From the NCBI GenBank assembly GCA_947484245.1, contig CANKOT010000035.1:1-20117 (forward strand): a stretch of DNA of 20,117 nucleotides, in the 5' to 3' direction. Under the pieces are notes generated by a model, which saw nothing but the letters and a program-made list of their open reading frames with translations, was not told the origin of the DNA and searched no databases. The stretch comes from Comamonadaceae bacterium (lineage in GTDB: Bacteria > Pseudomonadota > Gammaproteobacteria > Burkholderiales > Burkholderiaceae). This document shows positions 8,055 through 14,631 of this stretch, in pieces. Positions within the stretch are counted from its first letter, which is position 1. Each line of letters begins with the position of its first letter. Made by a program: the position numbers and the translations under genes.

Positions 8055-8696
8055 ATGGACTATTTCATGCAATTGATCGATTTTATTCTCCACGTTGACC
8101 GCTATTTGGCGATGTTTGTGGCCAATTACGGTCCATGGGTTTATGCCTTGTTGTTTCTCATCGTGTTTGTTGAAACTGGCTTGGTTGTGATGCCATTCTT
8201 ACCAGGCGATTCTTTGTTGTTTGTGGTGGGTACGCTGTGCGGCACGGGTCTTCTCAGCTTGCCTTTGGCCATGGCTTTGTTGCTGATTGCAGCCATAGCG
8301 GGTGACCAAGTCAATTACCGAATCGGCCATTACTTTGGGCCCAAGGTTTTTCAGTGGGAAAACTCGCGTTTCTTTAACCGCGCCGCATTTGACAAGGCGC
8401 ACAATTTTTACGAAACCTATGGTGGCATCACCATCGTTTTGGCGCGTTTCATGCCTTTTGTGCGGACCTTTGTGCCATTTGTGGCAGGTGTTGCGGCCAT
8501 GACGCCTTCCCGCTTTATCGCTTTCAATGTACTTGGGGCCTTCATTTGGGTTTGTGGTCTGACCACCGCAGGCTACTTGTTTGGCGAAACAGCTTTCGTG
8601 CAAACCCACTTGAGCAAAATTATTTGGGCGATGATTTTCATACCCGGTTTGTTGACGCTTTGGGGCGCTTGGCGTGCCAATCGAAAGTCAAACTAA
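8055..8696 (+). CDS. DedA family membrane protein (SNARE-associated/VTT domain)
   Basis: A polytopic inner-membrane protein of 213 residues. It shows the DedA hallmarks: FLIVFVETGLVVMPFLPGDSLLFVVGTL near residues 30-57, then GDQVNYRIGHYFGPKVF, and the later ITIVLARFMPFVRTFVPFVAGVAAM block containing the conserved arginines and prolines. DedA proteins are needed for membrane homeostasis, and some members act as undecaprenyl-phosphate or phospholipid flippases (UptA, YqjA/YghB); which applies here is not known. The frame is open further upstream, but that part is antisense to mutL. ATG 8055 is preferred, with ATG 8067 (four codons later) possible; the AAAGGG at 8038-8043 is rather distant. Its TAA overlaps the amiC stop codon on the other strand. 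Confidence 0.92.
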   Translation: MDYFMQLIDFILHVDRYLAMFVANYGPWVYALLFLIVFVETGLVVMPFLPGDSLLFVVGTLCGTGLLSLPLAMALLLIAAIAGDQVNYRIGHYFGPKVFQWENSRFFNRAAFDKAHNFYETYGGITIVLARFMPFVRTFVPFVAGVAAMTPSRFIAFNVLGAFIWVCGLTTAGYLFGETAFVQTHLSKIIWAMIFIPGLLTLWGAWRANRKSN

Positions 8697-10099
8697 GTTG
8701 ATCTCTTTCGAGCCAAAGGCGGATTGCGTTCAAAGTACCTTTGCAGGCCTTTGACCAACGCATCGGCAATGTCATTTTGGTATTGCGGATCGGCCAGCTT
8801 GGCTTCTTCGCTAGGATTGCTAATGAAGGCCGTCTCTACCAGCACGCTTGGAATATCGGGTGCTTTTAAAACTGCAAAGCCTGCTTGCTCGACTTTGGGT
8901 TTGTGCAGTCTTGCGATGCTGCCAATTTCACGCAAAATGGCGCCGCCCAAATTCATACTGTCTTTGATCTGTGCGGAGGTGCTCATATCAAGCAGCGCTT
9001 GCTGAACTTGTGAGTCTTTCACGCCCAGGTTCATGCCACCAATCAAATCGGCCTTGTTTTCTTGCGATGCCATCCATCGAGCCGCGCTACTAGACGCAGC
9101 GCCTTGACTGAGCGCAAACACGCTGGCGCCTTGTGCGTTGGGTGTGAAAAAAGCATCGGCGTGAACACTGACAAACAAATCGGCTTGGACTTTTCTGGCC
9201 TTTTGAACGCGAACATGCAGCGGTACAAAGAAGTCTGCATCGCGCGTTAGAAAAGCCCGCATGGGACTGCCCTTGACTTGTGTGGCGTTGATGCGATCGC
9301 GCAATTTGAGCGCGATTTGCAGCACCACATCCTTCTCTTTGGTGCCATTGGGGCCAATAGCACCTGGGTCTTCACCGCCGTGTCCGGGATCGATGGCCAC
9401 CACAATCAAACGATCGGTGACAGGCGGGGCGGGTAGATTGCCTGGAGTGCTTTGGACATTGCCTGGGATTGTTGAATTGCTTGGAGAACTGGCAGAACTG
9501 GCAGAACTGGGGGACGTGGCGTTGGCGTTCGCATTTGTATTTGTATTTGTATTTGCGTTAGCGTTAGCGTTCTTGTTGAGCCAGTCGGCAATCGGATCGT
9601 TGCTTTGAGTTCGTTCAGCAATCCAGCTCTCTAAAGGGTCGACGGGTGTGCTTGGGTACAAATCCAATACCAAGCGGTGTTCATAGCTGCCCACTGGGGT
9701 GAGTGCGAAGACTTGGGGCTGCACAGGCTGTTTCAAGTCAAACACCATGCGCACCACACCCGGACTGTTTTGAGCCACACGAACGCCAGTGATGTTGGGA
9801 TCGTCTGGTTTGATTTTCCCAACCCATTCTTTGATGGCGGGGTTGAGTTCCAAGCCTTCAATGTCGATGGCCAAGCGCGGTGGCGATGGCACGAATGTGT
9901 ACTTTGTTTTCAGCGCCACATCGGATTCCAAGGTGACGCGCGAATAGTCTTTGGCGGGCCACACGCGAACGGCCAACAGGCTGGCGCCTTTGCAAATATC
10001 GGTCCAGCCCAACATCAAGGCTAGGCCAGAGAATTTGAGCCAATCACGGCGTTGAATGGGCATGGCCTGTAGCGAATTGGGCGTTGGAAGGGATGGCAT
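8693..10099 (-). CDS. amiC: N-acetylmuramoyl-L-alanine amidase AmiC-like, Tat-exported, with AMIN domain
   Basis: A periplasmic zinc amidase that cuts the peptide from muramic acid to separate daughter cells. Numbering from the first ATG gives 468 residues. QRRDWLKFSGLALMLG (16-31) is a twin-arginine signal. An AMIN domain spans roughly 41-150, a low-complexity Asn/Ser/Pro linker 172-228, and the Amidase_3 domain 232-460. Zinc ligands read as H240 (DPGHGGEDPGA), E255 and H313 (SVHADAF), with catalytic E422 (VLVETAFISN). The first ATG (10099) has AAGG ten bases upstream; an alternative ATG at 10063 starts MPIQRRDWLK. Either start lies inside the end of tsaE, so the two are probably coupled. 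tsaE next to amiC is a common order. E. coli AmiC is also a Tat substrate with an AMIN domain. Confidence 0.94.
   Translation of the reverse strand: MPSLPTPNSLQAMPIQRRDWLKFSGLALMLGWTDICKGASLLAVRVWPAKDYSRVTLESDVALKTKYTFVPSPPRLAIDIEGLELNPAIKEWVGKIKPDDPNITGVRVAQNSPGVVRMVFDLKQPVQPQVFALTPVGSYEHRLVLDLYPSTPVDPLESWIAERTQSNDPIADWLNKNANANANTNTNTNANANATSPSSASSASSPSNSTIPGNVQSTPGNLPAPPVTDRLIVVAIDPGHGGEDPGAIGPNGTKEKDVVLQIALKLRDRINATQVKGSPMRAFLTRDADFFVPLHVRVQKARKVQADLFVSVHADAFFTPNAQGASVFALSQGAASSSAARWMASQENKADLIGGMNLGVKDSQVQQALLDMSTSAQIKDSMNLGGAILREIGSIARLHKPKVEQAGFAVLKAPDIPSVLVETAFISNPSEEAKLADPQYQNDIADALVKGLQRYFERNPPLARKRST
9518..9571 (-). repeat. In-frame hexanucleotide repeat coding a (Asn-Ala/Thr)9 linker in amiC
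   Basis: Nine consecutive 6-base units encode alternating Asn-Ala and Asn-Thr (residues 177-194). The units are AACGCT (two), AACGCA, AATACA (three), AATGCG and AACGCC (two). Directly after it, 9-base units AGTTCTGCC encode Ser-Ser-Ala repeats. Both sets keep the frame, so copy-number changes would alter only the linker between the AMIN and catalytic domains. Confidence 0.9.
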
Positions 10100-10625
10100 T
10101 TTGCACGCCTTGCAAGATGCTCAAACCTCGAAGTGTGAAAGCACTGGCTTGAACTTGCCGACCATCGTGTGGGTCCACCGTGATCGTCAGCTTCAAATCA
10201 GGCTGCGGCAACATGCCTTCAGCTTGCTGAGCCCACTCCGAAATTTTCATGCCTTGGCTGGCAAAGATATCGCGAAAACCGGCTTCTTCAAATTCCTCAG
10301 GGTCATTAAAGCGATAGAAATCAAAATGCCAAATGTCAAAGGGCAAGCCGCCTTTTTCATCTAAAGCCTCGTGGGGTTCGACCACGGCATAGGTTGGGCT
10401 TTTGATGTGACCCTTGACGCCCAAGGCTTGTAGCAAATATCTGACAAAAGTCGTTTTGCCGGCGCCCAATTGACCCTCGAGTTCGAGGTAGGCATTGAGC
10501 AATTCGGTTTGTTGAGCCAAACATTGGGCAAACGCCTGAGTTTGGTTTTCCTGAGTCCATAGCCAACTGCCTGAGCCATTTGGCTCAGGAGTTCCTACAA
10601 TCTCTGGGTGAACACCATTCATCAT
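10044..10625 (-). CDS. tsaE: tRNA threonylcarbamoyladenosine biosynthesis ATPase TsaE
   Basis: An essential P-loop ATPase that works with TsaB and TsaD to make t6A at position 37 of ANN-decoding tRNAs. Of 193 residues, the core includes the Walker A LEGQLGAGKTTFVRYLLQALG (about 49-69, GQLGAGKTT at 51-59), KSPTYAVVEPHE, and WHFDFYRFNDPEEFEEAGFRD, all typical TsaE blocks. E. coli TsaE is 153 residues; here there are about 20 extra residues at the front and a C-terminal tail after the family core that overlaps amiC. Two adjacent ATGs (10625, 10622) could start it, with weak AAAGAGA upstream. The first 18 bases overlap the 5' end of the divergent queG, so tsaE's promoter must lie within queG coding sequence. 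Confidence 0.93.
   Translation of the reverse strand: MMNGVHPEIVGTPEPNGSGSWLWTQENQTQAFAQCLAQQTELLNAYLELEGQLGAGKTTFVRYLLQALGVKGHIKSPTYAVVEPHEALDEKGGLPFDIWHFDFYRFNDPEEFEEAGFRDIFASQGMKISEWAQQAEGMLPQPDLKLTITVDPHDGRQVQASAFTLRGLSILQGVQNAIPSNAQFATGHAHSTP
10570..10589. repeat. Perfect 8-bp inverted repeat in the queG promoter region / tsaE 5' coding region
   Basis: The arms CCTGAGCC (10570-10577) and GGCTCAGG (10582-10589) are separated by ATTT. It lies inside the poorly conserved front end of tsaE and just upstream of the queG -10 candidate at 10596-10601. It could form a hairpin in tsaE mRNA or act as an operator for queG; a chance origin is also possible. Confidence 0.55.
10596..10601 (+). promoter_or_regulatory. 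Candidate -10 element of queG
   Basis: TACAAT lies six bases before the GTG at 10608, repeating the spacing seen at mutL. An AGGAG at 10587-10591 is 16 bases from the GTG, too far to act as a normal ribosome site. The -35 position falls within or next to the inverted repeat at 10570-10589. Confidence 0.35.
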
Positions 10626-11735
10626 TCTCTTTCAATCAATTCGAGCAAGTTGGATTCCGCTGCCTTGTGGTCCAAAATGCAAAATGCTGCGCTGGCATTG
10701 GGATTTTCTCAAATTGGCGTGACAGGTGTGAATTTATCTGAAGCAGAGCCCGGACTCAAAGCATGGCTTGCAGCTGGATTTCACGGCAGCCTGAACTATA
10801 TGGCAAGTCATGGCTTGAAGCGCGCCAGGCCTGCAGAATTGGTTCCTGGCACCGTCAGTGTGATCACCGTCCGAATGGATTACTTGCCCAACAATGTGCC
10901 CGATCTTTCGGTTGAAAGTGAAGCCAATGCCCTAAAGCAACCCATGCAGGGGGTGGTATCTGTGTATGCCAGAGGTCGGGACTACCACAAGGTTTTGCGC
11001 CAGCGTCTGCAAAAACTTCAATTTCAAATGGCTGAATGGGTGGGCCCTTTTGGCCACAGAGTCTTTACGGATTCTGCGCCTGTCATGGAGGCTGAATTGG
11101 CAGTCAGAAGCGGGCAGGGCTGGCGAGGTAAACACACCTTGGTGCTGCAGCGAGACGCAGGGTCATTTTTCTTTTTAGGTGAAATTTTCATTGACTTTGA
11201 GTTGCCTGAAACGGAGTCAACGGCATCCCATTGCGGCACATGTTCGGCATGCCTTGATGTTTGCCCAACGCGCGCCATTGTGGCGCCTTATCAATTGGAT
11301 GCGCGCCGCTGTATTTCTTATTTAACGATTGAACATGCGGGTGAAATACCGCATGAACTGCGCCCCTTGATTGGCAATCGAATTTATGGCTGTGATGACT
11401 GCCAGTGGGCCTGTCCATGGAATAAATATGCCAAGAAAAGCACTTTGCCTGATTTCAATTCGCGTGAAACTTTGTCTGCGCCTCAATTGCTGAATCTGCT
11501 TGAATGGGATGAGCAGACCTTTCTCAACAACACAGAGGGCAGTGCCATACGCCGCATAGGGCATGCCCGATGGCTTCGCAATGTGGCTTTGGCCGCTGGC
11601 AATGCATTGGCCCTAGGGCGCGCCATCGAGGAGTCTGATGCATTGGCTTTGCAAAGGGCTCTTATTCGTTGGCAAGATCACCAAGACCCCGTGGTGCAAG
11701 AGCAGGTGGCGTGGTCTTTGGCGCAGCGTGCTTAA
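10608..11735 (+). CDS. queG: Epoxyqueuosine reductase QueG
   Basis: A cobalamin-dependent iron-sulfur enzyme that reduces epoxyqueuosine to queuosine in the wobble position of tRNAs for Asp, Asn, His and Tyr. At 375 residues it matches the family. Visible parts are the N-terminal LGFSQIGVTG (31-40), YARGRDYHKVLRQRL (120-134), DSAPVMEAELAVRSGQGWRGKHT (155-177, with the probable catalytic Asp), and cluster cysteines C209, C212, C215, C219 plus C235, C262, C265, C269 for two 4Fe-4S centres. A helical HEAT-like tail follows. The frame starts at GTG 10608; TTG 10650 or ATG 10677 are less attractive because they would trim the family front end. Its stop overlaps that of the AEC gene by four bases. 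Grouping with tsaE gives two anticodon-loop modification genes back to back. Confidence 0.95.
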   Translation: MNTIHHSLSINSSKLDSAALWSKMQNAALALGFSQIGVTGVNLSEAEPGLKAWLAAGFHGSLNYMASHGLKRARPAELVPGTVSVITVRMDYLPNNVPDLSVESEANALKQPMQGVVSVYARGRDYHKVLRQRLQKLQFQMAEWVGPFGHRVFTDSAPVMEAELAVRSGQGWRGKHTLVLQRDAGSFFFLGEIFIDFELPETESTASHCGTCSACLDVCPTRAIVAPYQLDARRCISYLTIEHAGEIPHELRPLIGNRIYGCDDCQWACPWNKYAKKSTLPDFNSRETLSAPQLLNLLEWDEQTFLNNTEGSAIRRIGHARWLRNVALAAGNALALGRAIEESDALALQRALIRWQDHQDPVVQEQVAWSLAQRA

Positions 11736-12649
11736 AAATGCAAACCTTGGAGCACGCCCAATGCAAAGGGCAAGCTCAACATGCCCAGCAGGGTTGACAG
11801 CGTAACCAGCCCAGCCACCAAAGATGCGTTGTAGCCCATCCTGGCGGCCAACACATAACAGGTTGACGCTGTGGGCAAAGCTGAAAAAATGAGCAAAACG
11901 GTGGTTTGCAACTCGCTCAGTTCGAAGATTTGCGCCAAGCTCCATGCCATGCAGGGTAGAAGCAAGTGTTTCAGAGTCAATACCAAACTGCCCAGAAGTT
12001 TGCCCTGGTTCAAGGCTTTGATTTCCATGCCGGCACCGGCAGACATCAGCCCCAAAGCCAATGAGGCTGCGCCAATTTTGGAAAGACTTGGATCAAGGAT
12101 GGCCGGTATGCCAAAGCCTAACAAATTGAAGGCCAAGCCACTGGTGGTGGCCAGTATCAAGGGGTTGCGAACGATCTCTCGACCAAATCCTGAGTCGCCA
12201 TGCCTGGCCATGGGCCATACCGCTCCCACATTGAACATCGGCACACAAAACCCAATCAGCACTGAAATGAGGAGCAAACCTTCTGCGCCGCACAAGCGTT
12301 CAACCAAGGCCAAACCGATGTAAGAGTTGAATCTGAAACCGATTTGCGCACTGGCAGCGTGGTCTCTGCGATTGATTTTGGAACCCATCCAAGGCCAATA
12401 GGGCAGGCTGTAACTCAGCGCAATGCCTGCCAAGCCCATGCTGACGCCAGCCAATAAAAAACTGGAGGTGGTTTGAATGTCAAGGGGACTCTTGGCAATA
12501 GAGTAGAAAAGTAAGACTGGGAATAAGAAGTAATAAGCCAAGGACTCGGCTTGTTGCCAAACGCTTCGGTTCAGCCCCGTAAAGCGGCACAGAAAGTAAC
12601 CACACAAAATCAGGGAAAAGTCGGGAAATAAAAGCTGAGCGTAATTCAC
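11732..12649 (-). CDS. AEC family permease (auxin efflux carrier type)
   Basis: A 305-residue membrane protein with about ten hydrophobic segments, matching the AEC/membrane transport protein family. Bacterial members move malate, malonate or other organic acids, but the substrate here is not deducible. The front end VNYAQLLFPDFSLILCGYFLCRF is the usual start for Burkholderiales members, so I choose GTG 12649-12647 although the frame runs 15 codons further up to GTG 12694; those extra codons would cross a regulatory inverted repeat. The polar dip near RRDHAASAQIGFRFNSYIGLALVERL and the late NPLILATTSGLAFNLLG repeat of the fold fit the family. There is no spaced ribosome site; GGGG abuts the GTG. 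It is divergent from an orphan Bug receptor, which might share the substrate (inference only). Confidence 0.88.
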   Translation of the reverse strand: MNYAQLLFPDFSLILCGYFLCRFTGLNRSVWQQAESLAYYFLFPVLLFYSIAKSPLDIQTTSSFLLAGVSMGLAGIALSYSLPYWPWMGSKINRRDHAASAQIGFRFNSYIGLALVERLCGAEGLLLISVLIGFCVPMFNVGAVWPMARHGDSGFGREIVRNPLILATTSGLAFNLLGFGIPAILDPSLSKIGAASLALGLMSAGAGMEIKALNQGKLLGSLVLTLKHLLLPCMAWSLAQIFELSELQTTVLLIFSALPTASTCYVLAARMGYNASLVAGLVTLSTLLGMLSLPFALGVLQGLHF

Positions 12650-12655
12650 CCCCGT

Positions 12656-12661
12656 AGCATA
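12656..12661 (-). promoter_or_regulatory. Candidate -10 element of the AEC gene
   Basis: TATGCT on the minus strand stands six bases before the GTG start, with no recognisable -35 hexamer. It is weaker than the mutL and queG candidates (two mismatches to TATAAT) but has the same spacing. Confidence 0.3.
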
Positions 12662-12674
12662 ACGTCTGTATTTG

Positions 12675-12695
12675 GGTGTTTGGGCTCTAAACACC
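12675..12695. promoter_or_regulatory. Perfect inverted repeat midway between divergent AEC and Bug promoters; candidate operator
   Basis: The arms GGTGTTT (12675-12681) and AAACACC (12689-12695) flank a 7-base centre. The dyad includes a T-N11-A pair (12679/12691), the spacing of LysR-type regulator boxes. Its centre (12685) is about 36 bases from the predicted AEC transcript start and about 35 from the predicted Bug start, so one bound protein would sit on the -35 region of both. No regulator gene is adjacent. Confidence 0.5.
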
Positions 12696-12707
12696 TCGGT
12701 TATTGCT

Positions 12708-12713
12708 TATGAT
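12708..12713 (+). promoter_or_regulatory. Candidate -10 element of the orphan Bug-xerD unit
   Basis: TATGAT (one mismatch) would give a transcript start near 12720 and a leader of about 20 bases that contains AGGAG (12731-12735) five bases before the ATG. The -35 position falls in the inverted repeat and is not a consensus match, as expected for an activator-dependent promoter. Confidence 0.45.
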
Positions 12714-12740
12714 GCGGAGTAGTTTTCTTTAGGAGTTTCC

Positions 12741-13718
12741 ATGGACCGTCGTCAAAGTTTGCTGGCTTCAGCCGTTGTGCTTGCCTTGGGTGCTTTTGCT
12801 GGCACCGCTTGGGCACAAAATTACCCCAACAAACTCATCAAGTTGCAAGTGCCTTTTGCGCCTGGTGGCACCACTGACATCGTTGCCCGCGTCATTGCCG
12901 AACCTCTGGGCAAGGCACTGGGCCAATCTGTTGTGGTGGAAAACAAGGCGGGTGGTGGCGGTGTTGTCGGTGCATCAGAAACGGTTCGTGCCACCCCTGA
13001 CGGTTATTCTTTGGGTATGGCAACGGTGTCTACCACGGCGGCCAACCCCGCCATCAACCCCAAGAATCCGTACAACCCCATTACAGACTTCACCCCCATC
13101 ATCAACATTGCAGCCACGCCCAATGTGATTGCCGTGCATCCCAGCTTTCCAGCACGGAATTACAAAGACTTTGTGGCTGAGTTGAAGAAAAACCCCGGCA
13201 AATACTCTTATGCGTCTTCTGGTACGGGTGGCATTGGTCACCTGCAGACAGAACTTTGGAAAAGCTTGGCAGGTGTTTTCATTACCCACATCCCTTACCG
13301 CGGTGCTGGCCCTGCCTTGAACGACACGGTTGCCGGTCAAGTGCCCATTATTTTTGACAACATGCCATCTGCTTTGCCTTTTATTCAAACAGGCAAACTG
13401 ATTCCCATTGTGGTGGCAGCACCCCAGCGTTTGACTCAACTGCCCAATGTGCCCACATTCAAAGAAGTGGGTTTGGAGCCGGTCAATCGCATGGCTTATT
13501 ACGGCATTTTGGGGCCTAAGAATTTGCCCAAAGAAGTGATTGACAAAGTCAGTGCCGGTGTGAAAAAAGCTTTGGAAGATCCTGCTGTTCGCAAGCGCAT
13601 TGAAGATACAGGTTCTTTGATCATTGCTAACACGCCTGAGCAATTTGCAGCCCAAATCAAAGCTGAATTTGATGTCTACAAAAATGTGGTGGATGCTCAA
13701 AAACTCAGACTCGATTGA
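12741..13718 (+). CDS. Orphan periplasmic solute receptor of the Bug/TctC family
   Basis: A 325-residue extracytoplasmic binding protein. MDRRQSLLASAVVLALGAFAGTAWAQ is an export signal with cleavage after AWA (residue 25). The mature protein opens NYPNKLIKLQVPFAPGGTTDIVAR, followed by VENKAGGGGVVGASETVRATPDGYSLG and later YASSGTGGIGHLQTELWKSLAG and PYRGAGPALNDTVAGQVPIIFDN, all standard Bug blocks. Unlike the first Bug gene in this window it has no tctA/tctB beside it, as is common for the expanded Bug sets of Burkholderiales, where orphans may share a permease or act as sensors. The ATG has AGGAG five bases upstream. Its stop overlaps the xerD start as TGATG. Ligand unknown. Confidence 0.93.
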   Translation: MDRRQSLLASAVVLALGAFAGTAWAQNYPNKLIKLQVPFAPGGTTDIVARVIAEPLGKALGQSVVVENKAGGGGVVGASETVRATPDGYSLGMATVSTTAANPAINPKNPYNPITDFTPIINIAATPNVIAVHPSFPARNYKDFVAELKKNPGKYSYASSGTGGIGHLQTELWKSLAGVFITHIPYRGAGPALNDTVAGQVPIIFDNMPSALPFIQTGKLIPIVVAAPQRLTQLPNVPTFKEVGLEPVNRMAYYGILGPKNLPKEVIDKVSAGVKKALEDPAVRKRIEDTGSLIIANTPEQFAAQIKAEFDVYKNVVDAQKLRLD

Positions 13719-14626
13719 TGTCTGTTGCAAGCCAAGCCGCTATCGACCGCTTTGTTGATGCGGTTTGGCTAGAGGATGGTTTGTCGGCCAATACACTGGC
13801 CGCCTACCGAAGGGATCTAAAGGCTTTGGCTGATTGGCTCGAAGCTTCAGGCTTTGGCCCCTTAGAGTCTGCTCAGGAAGCACACTTGCAAGCCTACTTT
13901 GCCGCAAGACACAGCCTTTCCAAAGCGACTTCGGCCAATCGCCGTTTAACGGTTTTGAAGCGATATTACCGCTGGGCTTTGCGCGAGCGAATTGTCCAAA
14001 TCGATCCCACCCTCAGAATGCTGGCTGCCAAGCAAGCCTTGCGTGTGCCCAAAACTTTGTCAGAAGATCAGGTGGACGCACTGTTGTCATCCCCGAAGGT
14101 GAACACAAGCTTAGGCTTGCGAGACAAGGCCATGTTGGAGCTGCTCTACGCCAGTGGTTTGCGCGTTTCGGAATTGGTCAAACTCAAAACACTGCATGTT
14201 TCTTTGAACGAAGGTGTCTTGCGAGTGATGGGCAAGGGCAGTAAGGAGCGACTGGTTCCATTTGGAGACATGGCACGCGACAGTTTGCTAGCCTATTTGC
14301 AAAATTCTCGGGGCGCTTTGCTCGGCCCAAAACAAACCGATGATTTGTTTGTCACAGCCAGTGGACCCAAGGCGGGCACGGCCATGTCGAGAGTGATGTT
14401 TTGGCAGCTGATCAAGAAATATGCGGTCTCCTCAGGAATCACTGCACCTTTGTCACCCCATACCTTGAGACATGCTTTCGCTACGCATTTGCTCAACCAT
14501 GGTGCCGACTTGCGATCGGTTCAGGTCTTGCTTGGCCATGCTGACATTTCCACGACCACCATCTACACCCACGTTGCCAGGGAGCGCTTGAAGAACTTGC
14601 ATGCGCAGCACCATCCAAGGGGTTGA
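13718..14626 (+). CDS. xerD: Tyrosine recombinase XerD
   Basis: The site-specific recombinase that, with XerC, resolves chromosome dimers at dif under FtsK control. It is 302 residues: an N-terminal SAM-like core-binding domain (about 5-90) and a C-terminal catalytic domain with R149 (ASGLRVSEL), K173 (MGKGSKERLVP), H248 and R251 (PHTLRHAFATHLL), H274 (LLGHADISTT) and nucleophile Y283 (TTIYTHV). The end VARERLKNLHAQHHPRG closely follows the XerD, not XerC, C-terminus. ATG 13718 overlaps the preceding stop codon by one base (TGATG); a TTG one codon earlier is less likely. This makes xerD the second gene of a transcript led by a Bug receptor, an unusual pairing. The complete catalytic set and chromosomal context argue against a mobile integrase. 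Confidence 0.94.
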   Translation: MSVASQAAIDRFVDAVWLEDGLSANTLAAYRRDLKALADWLEASGFGPLESAQEAHLQAYFAARHSLSKATSANRRLTVLKRYYRWALRERIVQIDPTLRMLAAKQALRVPKTLSEDQVDALLSSPKVNTSLGLRDKAMLELLYASGLRVSELVKLKTLHVSLNEGVLRVMGKGSKERLVPFGDMARDSLLAYLQNSRGALLGPKQTDDLFVTASGPKAGTAMSRVMFWQLIKKYAVSSGITAPLSPHTLRHAFATHLLNHGADLRSVQVLLGHADISTTTIYTHVARERLKNLHAQHHPRG

Positions 14627-14631
14627 TTGAT

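Noticed and set aside
9518..9571. Repeated 6-base units as a CRISPR-like or mobile element repeat
   Set aside because: Units are contiguous without spacers and keep the amiC frame; it is a coding satellite.
12975..13730. Minus-strand frame of 251 codons
   Set aside because: Antisense to the orphan Bug gene and compositionally odd (His/Cys-rich), so a shadow.
13718..14626. The tyrosine recombinase as an integrase of a genomic island
   Set aside because: Its C-terminus and motif wording are those of XerD, flanking genes are chromosomal, and no tRNA or att-like repeat is visible.
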